Source: an uncultured Bacillota bacterium
GTDB taxonomy: Bacteria; Bacillota_I; Bacilli_A; RFN20; CAG-288
Length of the DNA: 64,000 nt
Assembly: GCA_949284445.1 (NCBI GenBank)
Contig: CASDVP010000005.1
Span: 1-64,000, forward strand
Direction: 5' to 3'
Positions 7,411 through 14,871 of the stretch are shown in pieces. The notes below the pieces were generated by a model. That model saw nothing but the letters and a program-made list of their open reading frames with translations. It ran no database searches and was not told where the DNA came from. Each line of letters begins with the position of its first letter. Position 1 is the first letter of the stretch. The position numbers and the translations under genes were made by a program.

Positions 7411-8352
7411 CTATAAATTGATAAGTTTCAGATTATTTTTAATAGTTTCAGCCGATCGTTTTAATAGTTTCAGTTCAGAGTCATCGAGGGGATAATCAGT
7501 GACTATTTCAATACCTTTACTAGAAATTCTAGTCGGAAGTGAGATCGCTAATTCGCCGAGATGATATTCATCGCTAACAACAGTTGATAAAGGTAATATA
7601 GTTTCTCCATCACTTTCTAAAGCTTCGATGATAGTTGCGATTGTATTTCCGATACCATAATAGGTTGCTCCTTGAGTTGAAACGATATCAAAGCCGATCT
7701 TTTTAACTTCATCGTTGATTTCTGAAATAAAAGCATCATAAGGAATGTTTTTTTGCTTGAGATATGAACTTAAACTTTCATTTGAGACAACAGTTTTAGA
7801 ACCGACGATAAATGAACTTTCACCATGTTCACCTAATACTGGACCAGAGATCTTTTGAGAATCGATGTTAAACTTCTCAGCAAGGATAGAATGATATCTC
7901 ACGGTATCTAATAAAGTGCCTGTTCCGATGATCTGTTTTTTTGATAGATCAGAGTATTTCCAAAAAGCATATGTCATCAGATCTAAGGGATTTGAAGCTA
8001 TTATCACATAACCTTTATAGCCTGAGTTCTTGAAATTATCAGCGATTGTTTTGACGATTTGATCTGCTTTCTTTAAACCGTTTAAACGAGTAGCACCACC
8101 AGCTAAACTTTGACTAGGCCCAGCTGTGATGATCACATAATCATACTCGTTAAGATTTTCATAGGTTCCTTTATCGACTTTGATATCTTGAAATATTGCT
8201 GAATGTCTTAAATCATTTATAGCACCGAGCAATAAAGTCTCGTTGACATCTAACAAATGAATTTCCTGAACTAATTTTTTTAATATCAATGAATAAGCAG
8301 CAGTGCTGCCGACATGGCCGCAACCGATGACCAATGCTTTTCTATTTTTCAT
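7411..8352 (-). CDS. L-lactate/2-hydroxyisocaproate dehydrogenase family protein
   Basis: A 313-residue NAD-dependent L-2-hydroxyacid dehydrogenase. It has the Rossmann motif GCGHVGSTA (about 10), NPLD (about 127), GTGTLLDTVR (about 148, with the catalytic Asp and the substrate-binding Arg) and GEHGES (about 174, the catalytic His). The loop that sets substrate specificity reads PSQSLAGGATRL, longer and glycine-richer than QKPGETRL of typical lactate dehydrogenases, so lactate may not be the substrate. GTGTLLDT resembles 2-hydroxyisocaproate dehydrogenase. I chose ATG 8352 over the in-frame GTG/ATG at 8358/8355 because it is best spaced from GAGAGG. First gene of a three-gene operon. Confidence 0.8.
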   Translation of the reverse strand: MKNRKALVIGCGHVGSTAAYSLILKKLVQEIHLLDVNETLLLGAINDLRHSAIFQDIKVDKGTYENLNEYDYVIITAGPSQSLAGGATRLNGLKKADQIVKTIADNFKNSGYKGYVIIASNPLDLMTYAFWKYSDLSKKQIIGTGTLLDTVRYHSILAEKFNIDSQKISGPVLGEHGESSFIVGSKTVVSNESLSSYLKQKNIPYDAFISEINDEVKKIGFDIVSTQGATYYGIGNTIATIIEALESDGETILPLSTVVSDEYHLGELAISLPTRISSKGIEIVTDYPLDDSELKLLKRSAETIKNNLKLINL

Positions 8353-8424
8353 CATCACCTCTCTAGATTACAATATATTTTACGCAATTTAACTCGTTGT
8401 TGCATCAAGAAAGTGCATTGATGT

Positions 8425-8453
8425 TTGAAACTTATATTTACTAAAAATATAAT
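8425..8453 (+). promoter_or_regulatory. Near-consensus promoter giving a leaderless mRNA
   Basis: TTGAAA (8425-8430), 17 bp, TATAAT (8448-8453), then 7 nt and the ATG at 8461. Transcription would begin at the start codon itself, with no 5' leader. Confidence 0.75.
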
Positions 8454-8460
8454 AAAAGCT

Positions 8461-8958
8461 ATGAAAATACTTGTTATCAGTGATTTGCATAATGATGTAA
8501 AGCGGACTGAGGAAATCCTAAGCTACTATGTCGATCAAAAATTTGATAATTTGTTCGTCCTTGGTGACATAGGTTATCTTTGTGTCAACAGTTTGAACAG
8601 ATTTGCTAAAGATATAACAGCAGTATTAGGTAATAACGACGAATATGGACCGACTGTTGAAAGCGCAGATTTTCCATTACCATACGTCAACTATGCGTAT
8701 AGATTTAATAAATTATTCGTTTTGACCCATGGGCATCGATATGATGAATATAATTATTCAAAGCCTTTTGATATCATGCTGATCGGACACACTCATGTGA
8801 AAAAACTCTATCAAGATTACCAAGGACATATCATTGCGAATCCTGGCTCGATCACTTACCCTAGAGATGATTGCCCTTCATTTATGACTATCGACGAGAA
8901 AGGAATTAAATTACATGATTTCATCACTAAAAAGGTCTTGAGTGAATTAGTATTTTAA
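8461..8958 (+). CDS. YfcE/MJ0936-type metallophosphoesterase (first of two)
   Basis: A 165-residue calcineurin-like phosphodiesterase. It has the metal-site motifs SDLHND (about 6), LGDIGY (about 41), GNNDE (about 62), THGHR (about 93) and GHTHVKK (about 111). Proteins of this family hydrolyse phosphodiesters with two metal ions, natural substrate usually unknown. The start is ATG 8461; the longer frame to TTG 8425 would begin inside the -35 box. There is no ribosome binding site. A paralogue follows 18 bp downstream and is probably co-transcribed. The pair is divergent from the dehydrogenase operon. Confidence 0.8.
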   Translation: MKILVISDLHNDVKRTEEILSYYVDQKFDNLFVLGDIGYLCVNSLNRFAKDITAVLGNNDEYGPTVESADFPLPYVNYAYRFNKLFVLTHGHRYDEYNYSKPFDIMLIGHTHVKKLYQDYQGHIIANPGSITYPRDDCPSFMTIDEKGIKLHDFITKKVLSELVF

Positions 8959-8976
8959 AATTGAGGGGAGAAACAT

Positions 8977-9513
8977 ATGAAATTATTAATCGGTTCAGAT
9001 ATTCACGGTTCCTACTATTATTCTTCATTATTCTTTAAAAAAGTTGATGCTTATCAACCAGATAAAATCATTTTATTAGGAGATTGTTATTATAACGGAG
9101 CTAGAAATGATCCGCCTATGGAATATGCTCCGAAGAAAGTCGTGCAATTATTGAATGAGTACTCGGATAGAATCTTGGCTGTCAAAGGAAATTGTGAATC
9201 AGAAGTTGATCAGATGGTTTCTGATTTCACCTTTTTTGAAAATTTATGTGTGTTCGCTTTTAATAAAGTCATAACTTGCACTCATGGTTACCATTTGAAT
9301 TTTGAAAACCTTCCAAAAAAGCCTGGAGATATTTTCTTACAAGGACATACGCACATCGGTCGATTGGAGAAAAAAGATGGTTTGATCTTGGCTAATCCCG
9401 GTTCTGTCTCATTGCCAAAAGATGGTCATCATTCATATATGACGATGGATGATAAAAAGATTCAATTGATCGATTTATTAACTGGTGAAATATTAAAAGA
9501 ATTATATTTTTAG
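8977..9513 (+). CDS. yfcE: YfcE-family phosphodiesterase (second of two)
   Basis: A 178-residue metallophosphoesterase closer to E. coli YfcE in length and pattern: GSDIHGS (about 6), LGDCYYNG (about 35), KGNCESE (about 70), THGYH (about 99) and QGHTHIG (about 120). It has a GAGGGGAG ribosome binding site, unlike its upstream neighbour. The two share the fold and ending (NPGS...P...SYMT/SFMT) but differ widely in sequence, so they are an old duplication or independent family members. It converges on a VTT-domain membrane protein gene 3 bp away. Confidence 0.85.
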   Translation: MKLLIGSDIHGSYYYSSLFFKKVDAYQPDKIILLGDCYYNGARNDPPMEYAPKKVVQLLNEYSDRILAVKGNCESEVDQMVSDFTFFENLCVFAFNKVITCTHGYHLNFENLPKKPGDIFLQGHTHIGRLEKKDGLILANPGSVSLPKDGHHSYMTMDDKKIQLIDLLTGEILKELYF

Positions 9514-9516
9514 TTA

Positions 9517-10293
9517 TTAGTTCTTTGACTTTTTCTTATTTAACAAGCCTTTTGTTAAGTAATAAATCGGTCCTTCTTCTTTCGCACGCAAATATTGGTA
9601 GTATCTGTAGCTGATAAAGGCGAAAATGCTAAAAACAATAATGGCTACAACGATGATAGTGATCCACATCCACCATGTGAATTGACTGTAATCGAAGAAA
9701 TCAGTTCCTAAAACACATATAGTTAATGCGCCGATATTTCTAAATATTAATGTGCAAACTAAATTGTATAAAAAACTCATATTTGTCATACCGACTACTA
9801 AAGCTATAGTATCATCGGGGAAAAACGGTAAAAGATAAGCGGCTGGTAATAGTGCTTTACCACCAGCTGTTAAGAGTTTTTTAGTTTTTTCACTGACATC
9901 TTTACCTATAATCCAATCAACAAGCTTTTTTCCACCATATCTTCCGATTAAAAACATCAAAGAAGAAGTCAAGGTGATCGATGCTGCGCATAAACCGAAT
10001 GCCTTTAACATACCAACCGTAGTCTGATCGTTGAACATAAGATTTGCCAGCGTGATGAAAAACATCGAAGAAATTCCGGGTATTAGATTGATGATTGGGG
10101 AAAGTGTGAGAAATAAAACTACCGCAAGAACTGTATTCTTTTCAGCCCATTCCTGGAAGAATCCTGTCAATTTTCCTTCACCCGAAAACATATTGAAAAT
10201 ATATGCAGCTACTAAAACGATTGTCAAAATGACCATCACTACGACAATTGCTTTAACAAGTACCTTTTTCCAGGTTTTTTCTTTTTTTTCCAT
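9517..10293 (-). CDS. TVP38/TMEM64 (VTT domain) membrane protein
   Basis: A 258-residue polytopic membrane protein of the VTT/DedA-like superfamily. A helix near the N-terminus (about 15-37) is followed by the VTT region (about 60-190) with LSPIINLIPGISSMFF, GRYGGKKLVD and LLPFFPDDTIALVVGMT, which match the re-entrant-loop motifs of TVP38 proteins. The C-terminus has a further helix and a basic tail. The reading frame is open upstream into the tRNA-Leu gene, so I chose ATG 10293, only 13 nt after the tRNA 3' end and without a ribosome binding site. Members are thought to move lipids or small solutes; this one is uncharacterised. Confidence 0.75.
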   Translation of the reverse strand: MEKKEKTWKKVLVKAIVVVMVILTIVLVAAYIFNMFSGEGKLTGFFQEWAEKNTVLAVVLFLTLSPIINLIPGISSMFFITLANLMFNDQTTVGMLKAFGLCAASITLTSSLMFLIGRYGGKKLVDWIIGKDVSEKTKKLLTAGGKALLPAAYLLPFFPDDTIALVVGMTNMSFLYNLVCTLIFRNIGALTICVLGTDFFDYSQFTWWMWITIIVVAIIVFSIFAFISYRYYQYLRAKEEGPIYYLTKGLLNKKKSKN

Positions 10294-10306
10294 AAATATA
10301 AAAAAA

Positions 10307-10392
10307 TGCCGACGACAGGACTTGCACCTGCACGGAATTTTACTTCCAAGAGGTTCTAAGCCTCTCATGTCTGCTGATTCCATCACGTCGGC
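10307..10392 (-). tRNA. tRNA-Leu (anticodon TAG)
   Basis: An 86 nt cloverleaf with acceptor stem GCCGACG/CGTCGGC, discriminator A, anticodon loop TTAGAAC, a long variable arm (class II) and T-loop. The CCA end is not encoded; six T follow directly. Confidence 0.9.
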
Positions 10393-10433
10393 AAATAAAG
10401 CTTAGTTATTATATCAAACTAAAATTGAAAACA

Positions 10434-10736
10434 CTATTTTGTTTTATCAAATTCTTGGCCTTTATCAGTGCTGTTCGCTCTATTTTTGGCATAATTAGAG
10501 GCTAGTGTCATAAGAAGAACCGAAAATAATAAAATCACAAGAATGATGCCACCAGTGATCGTCAAAGGAATAGCAGCAGGAATAGTTTCTTTATTAGGTG
10601 GTAAGAAAATAACACCAGTCAAAAACATGCCAGCAGCAATCAAAAATAATACTGTGGTGGTTATGCAATAAATGATGATACCTTTTTTACTGATGTTGGC
10701 GATTTTGACTAAAAATTTGTTAAGTAGTTTTTTCAT
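10434..10736 (-). CDS. Hypothetical two-helix membrane protein, 100 aa
   Basis: It has a basic N-terminus and two hydrophobic helices (about 18-43 and 52-77) joined by a short loop with PPNKET. The C-terminal tail is polar and charged. There are no motifs. It lies between two tRNA genes (Leu upstream in coordinates, Arg on the other side), 9 bp from the tRNA-Arg, so it could share a transcript with the tRNA. No clear ribosome binding site. Function unknown. Confidence 0.5.
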   Translation of the reverse strand: MKKLLNKFLVKIANISKKGIIIYCITTTVLFLIAAGMFLTGVIFLPPNKETIPAAIPLTITGGIILVILLFSVLLMTLASNYAKNRANSTDKGQEFDKTK

Positions 10737-10745
10737 AGATCATTC

Positions 10746-10820
10746 TGTGCCCGAAGGGATTTGAACCCTTGACACTAAGCTTCGGAGGCTTATGCTCTTT
10801 CCGAACTGAGCTACGGGCAC
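10746..10820 (-). tRNA. tRNA-Arg (anticodon CCG)
   Basis: A 75 nt cloverleaf: acceptor GTGCCCG/CGGGCAC, D-arm GCTC/GAGC, anticodon loop CTCCGAA, T-arm GGGTTCAAATCCC, discriminator A. CCA not encoded. Confidence 0.9.
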
Positions 10821-10895
10821 AAATCAATAGTTAACATACGCTAGGAAAGAGAAAAAAGCAAGAAATATCAATTGTTTGGCTGGTTTTAAAAAAAA

Positions 10896-10970
10896 CGCTC
10901 CCAATCAGATTTGAACCGATGACCTACCGCTTAGGAGGCGGTCGCTCTATCCAGACTGAGCTATGGGAGC
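10896..10970 (-). tRNA. tRNA-Arg (anticodon CCT)
   Basis: A 75 nt cloverleaf: acceptor GCTCCCA/TGGGAGC, anticodon stem ACCGC/GCGGT with loop CTCCTAA, discriminator G. CCA not encoded; the gene is followed by a T-run. Confidence 0.9.
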
Positions 10971-11053
10971 AGTAGGAAAAGTATACCATATCTTTTTTTG
11001 CACTGAACAAAAAAACTCAAAATTGCTAATGTTAAGTGAGGGGAGCTTAAAAT

Positions 11054-12886
11054 ATGAAAATTTTTAAATCTTTATTTTTAATAACACTCTTATTGCCATT
11101 AGGAGCGAGCATACCACAAATCACCAAGGTGAGTAAAAAGAGACTTCTTGAATATGATGGCGATTATAAGAGTGTCTGTGTCAATGGAAATCTTAAATAT
11201 GAATCACAACACAATTTTTTGCCACAAGGTTTTTATGGCAATTATCCTGATTCAGGAATTGTTGAAATAGGTGGAAAAGCTGGTGATATCAATGGAAAAC
11301 CCATACCGCAATTAACCTGGTCAAAAAGTGGCAGATTTATGGCATCTATTCAATTTGAGAAAGATCCTCATCAATTTAATACAGCTGAATATATTGGTAA
11401 ATTAGGTTTTGAAATGTCAGTCGAGATACCAGGACAAGGTGATCTGATCGTCAATAATTTTGTTCAGGCTAAATCCTTTGATGATATTTTTATAAAAAAT
11501 GATGATGTTTATTCCTTTCCAGCTAATTATCCTTCCAGCTTAATCTCACCATTTATGACGTTTTGGACTGAGGCACATGCTGTTTTATTCACTTTCAATA
11601 TGTATGAAGGGTATAAATTGAATTATATACGTTTGATTTATGGAGATTGCCCAGAAGCGATCCTTAATGCCAGCATTTTTGAAGAAGTGAATAATCCAAT
11701 TCCCTTGATCAATGAAAAATATACAAAAAATGATTGTAGTAGAGAAAACTATACTGTCAGTGTCGGTACTAGTCCGGTTTATAATTTAGTCAGCCAATAT
11801 GGAACAGTCTATTCGAAGGATTTTTTGCTAAACGCTTTTGCATTTCGAGACGAATATGATGGCGAATGGCACCACATCACTGAGGTGGAAGATCCTGACA
11901 ATTATTTCACATATGGTGCTAAAGCAGATATAGGTAGTAAATTTACCATCTATTTGGTCGCAAGAGATAAAGCTGAAAACATCTCAAAAATAACTATAAA
12001 TTTCACTGTCCTTGATAAAAGAGCACCGACAGTACAAGCTATTGATAAAAAAGTTAAAAAGGTATCATATACCACTGATTTGAATTCAAGAGAATTTATC
12101 GATCGCTATTTTTTAGTGAAAGATAATTATGATCAAGAACTTTCGATAAAGGTAAAATTGCAGTCGGGATTAGATGTACCAACAGGTCAAATAGGTTCTT
12201 TTCCTTGTCGACTTATCGTCAGCGATAGTTTTCAAAATATAACGACACTAGATTTTGATTTAGAGCTTTATGATGATGTTTGTCCGATCATCGAGTCCGC
12301 ACAAGATGAAATGATCTTATCACCGACTAAAAGCGTTAGCGAAACATATATAAAAAGTTTATTTACTGCTTATGATGAAATAGATGGAGAGTTAGAAGTC
12401 GAAATCACTACGAATGAATATTCAGGTCATGAGAATGAAATAGGATCACATTTAGTAGAGGTTAAGGCGACCGATTCTTCAGGAAATATTGCAACTAAAA
12501 AGATAATCATCCTTGTTCAAGATAATGAGGGGCCGATTTTCTATGCTAAAGAATCATTTTTAACCGTTACACAAGGCGATGTGCCTTCCCTTGACGAAAT
12601 CACAGAATCATTGATCAGACAAGGATTAATCCCTAATAAAAACTACATGACTAAAGAGATTATCGAAGGTGAGGATTTGACAGATGATTTATCAGTCGGA
12701 TTATACCAGATGAAATTACATTTGGTAGCTGATGATCAAAGCGAAGAACTTGTTATGTTGACGATAAAAGTTATTGAGAAAGAAGATATCAATGTCATTG
12801 ATAAGTCTATCAGCTTTTGGGAAGCCATCATTCAATTTTTCATCAATATCTGGAATAAAATTGTTGAATTTTTCACTGGGAAATAG
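11054..12886 (+). CDS. Secreted multidomain protein with Ig-like (DUF5011-type) repeats, 610 aa
   Basis: The N-terminal signal peptide (KSLFLITLLLPLGAS, residues about 5-19) indicates export. Residues about 30-230 form a beta-rich domain I do not recognise. From about 250 onward there are at least three Ig-like units of the DUF5011/HYR kind, shown by repeats such as DKRAPTVQAID, DDVCPIIES and DNEGPIFYA at domain starts and ATDSSGNIATKK at a domain end. The last ~25 residues (FWEAIIQFFINIWNKIVEFF) form an amphipathic or membrane-associating helix. No LPxTG sorting signal is seen. Ribosome binding site GTGAGGGGAGC. Probably a surface protein; ligand unknown. Confidence 0.7.
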   Translation: MKIFKSLFLITLLLPLGASIPQITKVSKKRLLEYDGDYKSVCVNGNLKYESQHNFLPQGFYGNYPDSGIVEIGGKAGDINGKPIPQLTWSKSGRFMASIQFEKDPHQFNTAEYIGKLGFEMSVEIPGQGDLIVNNFVQAKSFDDIFIKNDDVYSFPANYPSSLISPFMTFWTEAHAVLFTFNMYEGYKLNYIRLIYGDCPEAILNASIFEEVNNPIPLINEKYTKNDCSRENYTVSVGTSPVYNLVSQYGTVYSKDFLLNAFAFRDEYDGEWHHITEVEDPDNYFTYGAKADIGSKFTIYLVARDKAENISKITINFTVLDKRAPTVQAIDKKVKKVSYTTDLNSREFIDRYFLVKDNYDQELSIKVKLQSGLDVPTGQIGSFPCRLIVSDSFQNITTLDFDLELYDDVCPIIESAQDEMILSPTKSVSETYIKSLFTAYDEIDGELEVEITTNEYSGHENEIGSHLVEVKATDSSGNIATKKIIILVQDNEGPIFYAKESFLTVTQGDVPSLDEITESLIRQGLIPNKNYMTKEIIEGEDLTDDLSVGLYQMKLHLVADDQSEELVMLTIKVIEKEDINVIDKSISFWEAIIQFFINIWNKIVEFFTGK

Positions 12887-13027
12887 CTAAAATTAGAATT
12901 TCTATAAATACGGCAATTTTTAAATCATAATATAAGATGTGTAAAATTTGATAATAAAAAAATTGTTTACAATTCTAATAGATTTATTTGTAAAACTTGT
13001 CATTTTATATTATATTTATTAATTGCT

Positions 13028-13107
13028 GGGGTTATGGCGGAACTGGTAGACGCGCTAGATTCAGGTTCTAGTGAGCAATCATGAGAGTTCGAATCTCTTT
13101 AACCCCA
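13028..13107 (+). tRNA. tRNA-Leu (anticodon CAG)
   Basis: Acceptor GGGGTTA/TAACCCC, anticodon stem CTAGA/TCTAG with loop TTCAGGT, extended variable region, T-arm GAGAGTTCGAATCTC, discriminator A. CCA not encoded. It is shorter (80 nt) than the other tRNA-Leu. Confidence 0.88.
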
Positions 13108-13164
13108 TTTTTTCTTTGCTTATATTTTGCTGACGCTTTCGAGATTATTGAATAAAGCTTGTCA

Positions 13165-14268
13165 TTAATATTCTATTCCTGTGACGATTCGTTTAATGTT
13201 TTCATCACTTAAAAAAACCATCAATTGATCTTCATTAGTGATCACTACATCTTTAGTGGCTTGATAGAATAAATTGATCAAACGATCTTCTTCAGTTTCG
13301 GCAGTTTGATAGTTTGTATCATCAAAGCCCATCAATGACTCGTTGATCAAAGTTAATAAATATCTTCTGATCAGGCATAAAATATCAGTCTCTATCCAAT
13401 AAGAGAATGTTGAAGAGCTTAAACGATCAGCATATTTTTTGGCTTTTATGTAAAGTGGTAATGCTTCTTCGGCACTGTGATAGATATCAAAGAAAATATA
13501 ATTGAATTCAGAATTATCTTTTAGTGAACTTAAATATTCGAAGGCATCAGCTTTTATGACTTTGATCTTGTCAGTTTGCATCTGAGGAGCAATTTTCTCA
13601 TTGAACAGATCGATCACAGCTTGTTCTTTTTCAATAACGATGACTTCAGTGACATCAGATTTTAAAGCTGCTCGGTATGGAAAATAACCTAAACCTAATC
13701 CTAATGCCAAAACTTTGCCCTTGCTCATAGTGATCGCATTCTTCATGGTGTTGATCTCATGAGGCGTGATCAGCATGAAGACTTCGTTATTATGTAGAAC
13801 TTCTAAGTATGGGAAATTTTCTGTGAAAAAGCCAAGAGAAGAAATTTCCGCATAGTTTTTACCGGTTTTCAGAGAGTCGAAAATAAAGCCTTCAAAAGGT
13901 TCGTAAAAATTATATTTGATCTCCCATTCACCTTTTTTAGAAATATGCGGATGAATATTCTTTATATATGGGTCTGATAAATAGTCATCAGGATTTAATT
14001 TATATACTTTTGAGAATTGGCAAGAACTTTCAATAGCAGCAAGTTCATCGGGATCGTTGATTTCTAGCACGTTTAGAAATGATTGATAAAAAGCGTCTTC
14101 TAAATCGCTGCCATCGCTTTTGATATCATCTATCATCTTCTTATCAATATAGTTATAACGGTCTGTCAAATAAATGTTGTACAAATCGCTAGCCTCTTGA
14201 TTCAACTCAAGCTGTCGCATTAATTGGTTGATGCGTTCATTTAATTTGTGATTATTTATGATTTTCAT
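13165..14268 (-). CDS. Spermidine-synthase-like SAM-dependent methyltransferase family protein, 367 aa
   Basis: The middle of the protein has a class I methyltransferase core: LALGLGLGYFPY (about 189-200, SAM-binding loop), VIVIEKE (about 213, acidic end of strand 2), IKVIKADAFEYL (about 237) and FNYIFFDIYH (about 255). Order and spacing resemble spermidine-synthase-like proteins. A ~170-residue N-terminal region is unknown. The acceptor substrate cannot be told. The start lies within 40 bp of the first S10-operon promoter, facing away. Upstream TTGGTG-17-TATTAA ends 10 nt before the ATG and no ribosome binding site is seen, so the mRNA may be nearly leaderless. Confidence 0.65.
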   Translation of the reverse strand: MKIINNHKLNERINQLMRQLELNQEASDLYNIYLTDRYNYIDKKMIDDIKSDGSDLEDAFYQSFLNVLEINDPDELAAIESSCQFSKVYKLNPDDYLSDPYIKNIHPHISKKGEWEIKYNFYEPFEGFIFDSLKTGKNYAEISSLGFFTENFPYLEVLHNNEVFMLITPHEINTMKNAITMSKGKVLALGLGLGYFPYRAALKSDVTEVIVIEKEQAVIDLFNEKIAPQMQTDKIKVIKADAFEYLSSLKDNSEFNYIFFDIYHSAEEALPLYIKAKKYADRLSSSTFSYWIETDILCLIRRYLLTLINESLMGFDDTNYQTAETEEDRLINLFYQATKDVVITNEDQLMVFLSDENIKRIVTGIEY

Positions 14269-14292
14269 GCTTTATATTTTAATATTTTCTGA

Positions 14293-14298
14293 TATAAT
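14293..14298 (+). promoter_or_regulatory. Possible distal -10 box of the S10 operon
   Basis: TATAAT at 14293-14298 with a weak -35. Its predicted start near 14305 falls at the first copy of the duplicated leader element (14307). Confidence 0.35.
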
Positions 14299-14306
14299 TG
14301 TCACCA

Positions 14307-14335
14307 AGAAACGCCGTCAAGGGTTGTAAACGTTC
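14307..14335 (+). repeat. First copy of a duplicated leader element
   Basis: GAAACGCCGTCAAGGGTTGT and the bases that follow match the element at 14450-14480 at about 22 of 27 positions. Both copies can pair GAA..CG with CG..TTC. Confidence 0.55.
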
Positions 14336-14373
14336 ACTAATAATATAATATATAGAAAAAAATAAAAAAAGTG

Positions 14374-14402
14374 TTGACTTATATGAGACATAAGAGTAAA
14401 CT
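14374..14402 (+). promoter_or_regulatory. Main promoter of the S10-spc-alpha operon
   Basis: TTGACT (14374-14379), 17 bp, TAAACT (14397-14402). It is the best promoter ahead of rpsJ and gives a leader of about 130 nt. Confidence 0.6.
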
Positions 14403-14409
14403 TTTCTTC

Positions 14410-14529
14410 GCTGAATGCCATTTCAGCCCGTATTGACGTGTGAAGTTGCCGAAACGCCGACAGGGGTTGTCGACGTATTCGGGTAATTCATACCGAACGG
14501 ATGCCTAAACAAGATCTTAGGCAAGGAGG
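14410..14529 (+). promoter_or_regulatory. Structured S10 operon leader RNA
   Basis: Three well-formed elements follow one another. GCTGAA/TTCAGC is at 14410-14427. A long hairpin at 14449-14482 pairs CCGAAACG with CGTATTCGG around an inner CGACA/TGTCG; this is the second copy of the duplicated element. GCCTAA/TTAGGC (14503-14522) ends directly against the AAGGAGG of rpsJ. In Bacillota and Proteobacteria S10 operon leaders can mediate feedback by L4; whether L4 binds here is inference. Confidence 0.5.
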
Positions 14530-14539
14530 AAACCAACAT

Positions 14540-14851
14540 ATGGCAGAAAACAAAAACATTCGTGTCCGTCTCAAGGGCTATGACCACAAAGTCCTTGATC
14601 AAGCAGTCAGCAAAATTGTTGAAGCTGCTAAAAGAACTGGTGCTACAGTCGTAGGTCCGATTCCCTTACCGACTGAGAAACAGATCTTCACTATCTTACG
14701 TTCTCCGTTCGTCGATAAAGATTCACGTGAACAGTTCGAAATCAGAACTCACAAGAGACTTATCGACATCAACCGCCCGACTAAGCAGACTATCGATATT
14801 CTCAAGAATCTCGATCTTCCCGCTGGAGTCGATGTTGAGATCAAGCTTTAA
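14540..14851 (+). CDS. rpsJ: 30S ribosomal protein S10
   Basis: 103 residues, normal for S10. It contains [15 protein letters not shown] near the N-terminus, [22 protein letters not shown] and THKRLIDI, all S10 signatures. The ATG at 14540 is chosen because AAGGAGG lies 10 nt before it; the frame is open upstream into the leader. S10 also acts in NusB-dependent antitermination. First gene of the ~15 kb S10-spc-alpha run. Confidence 0.97.
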   Translation: MAENKNIRVRLKGYDHKVLDQAVSKIVEAAKRTGATVVGPIPLPTEKQIFTILRSPFVDKDSREQFEIRTHKRLIDINRPTKQTIDILKNLDLPAGVDVEIKL

Positions 14852-14871
14852 TTAGGAGGGAGACTCAATTT

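Noticed and set aside
9517-10386. 289 aa reading of the VTT membrane protein
   Set aside because: The first 31 codons lie in the tRNA-Leu gene; MEKKEKTWKK at 10293 is the sensible start.
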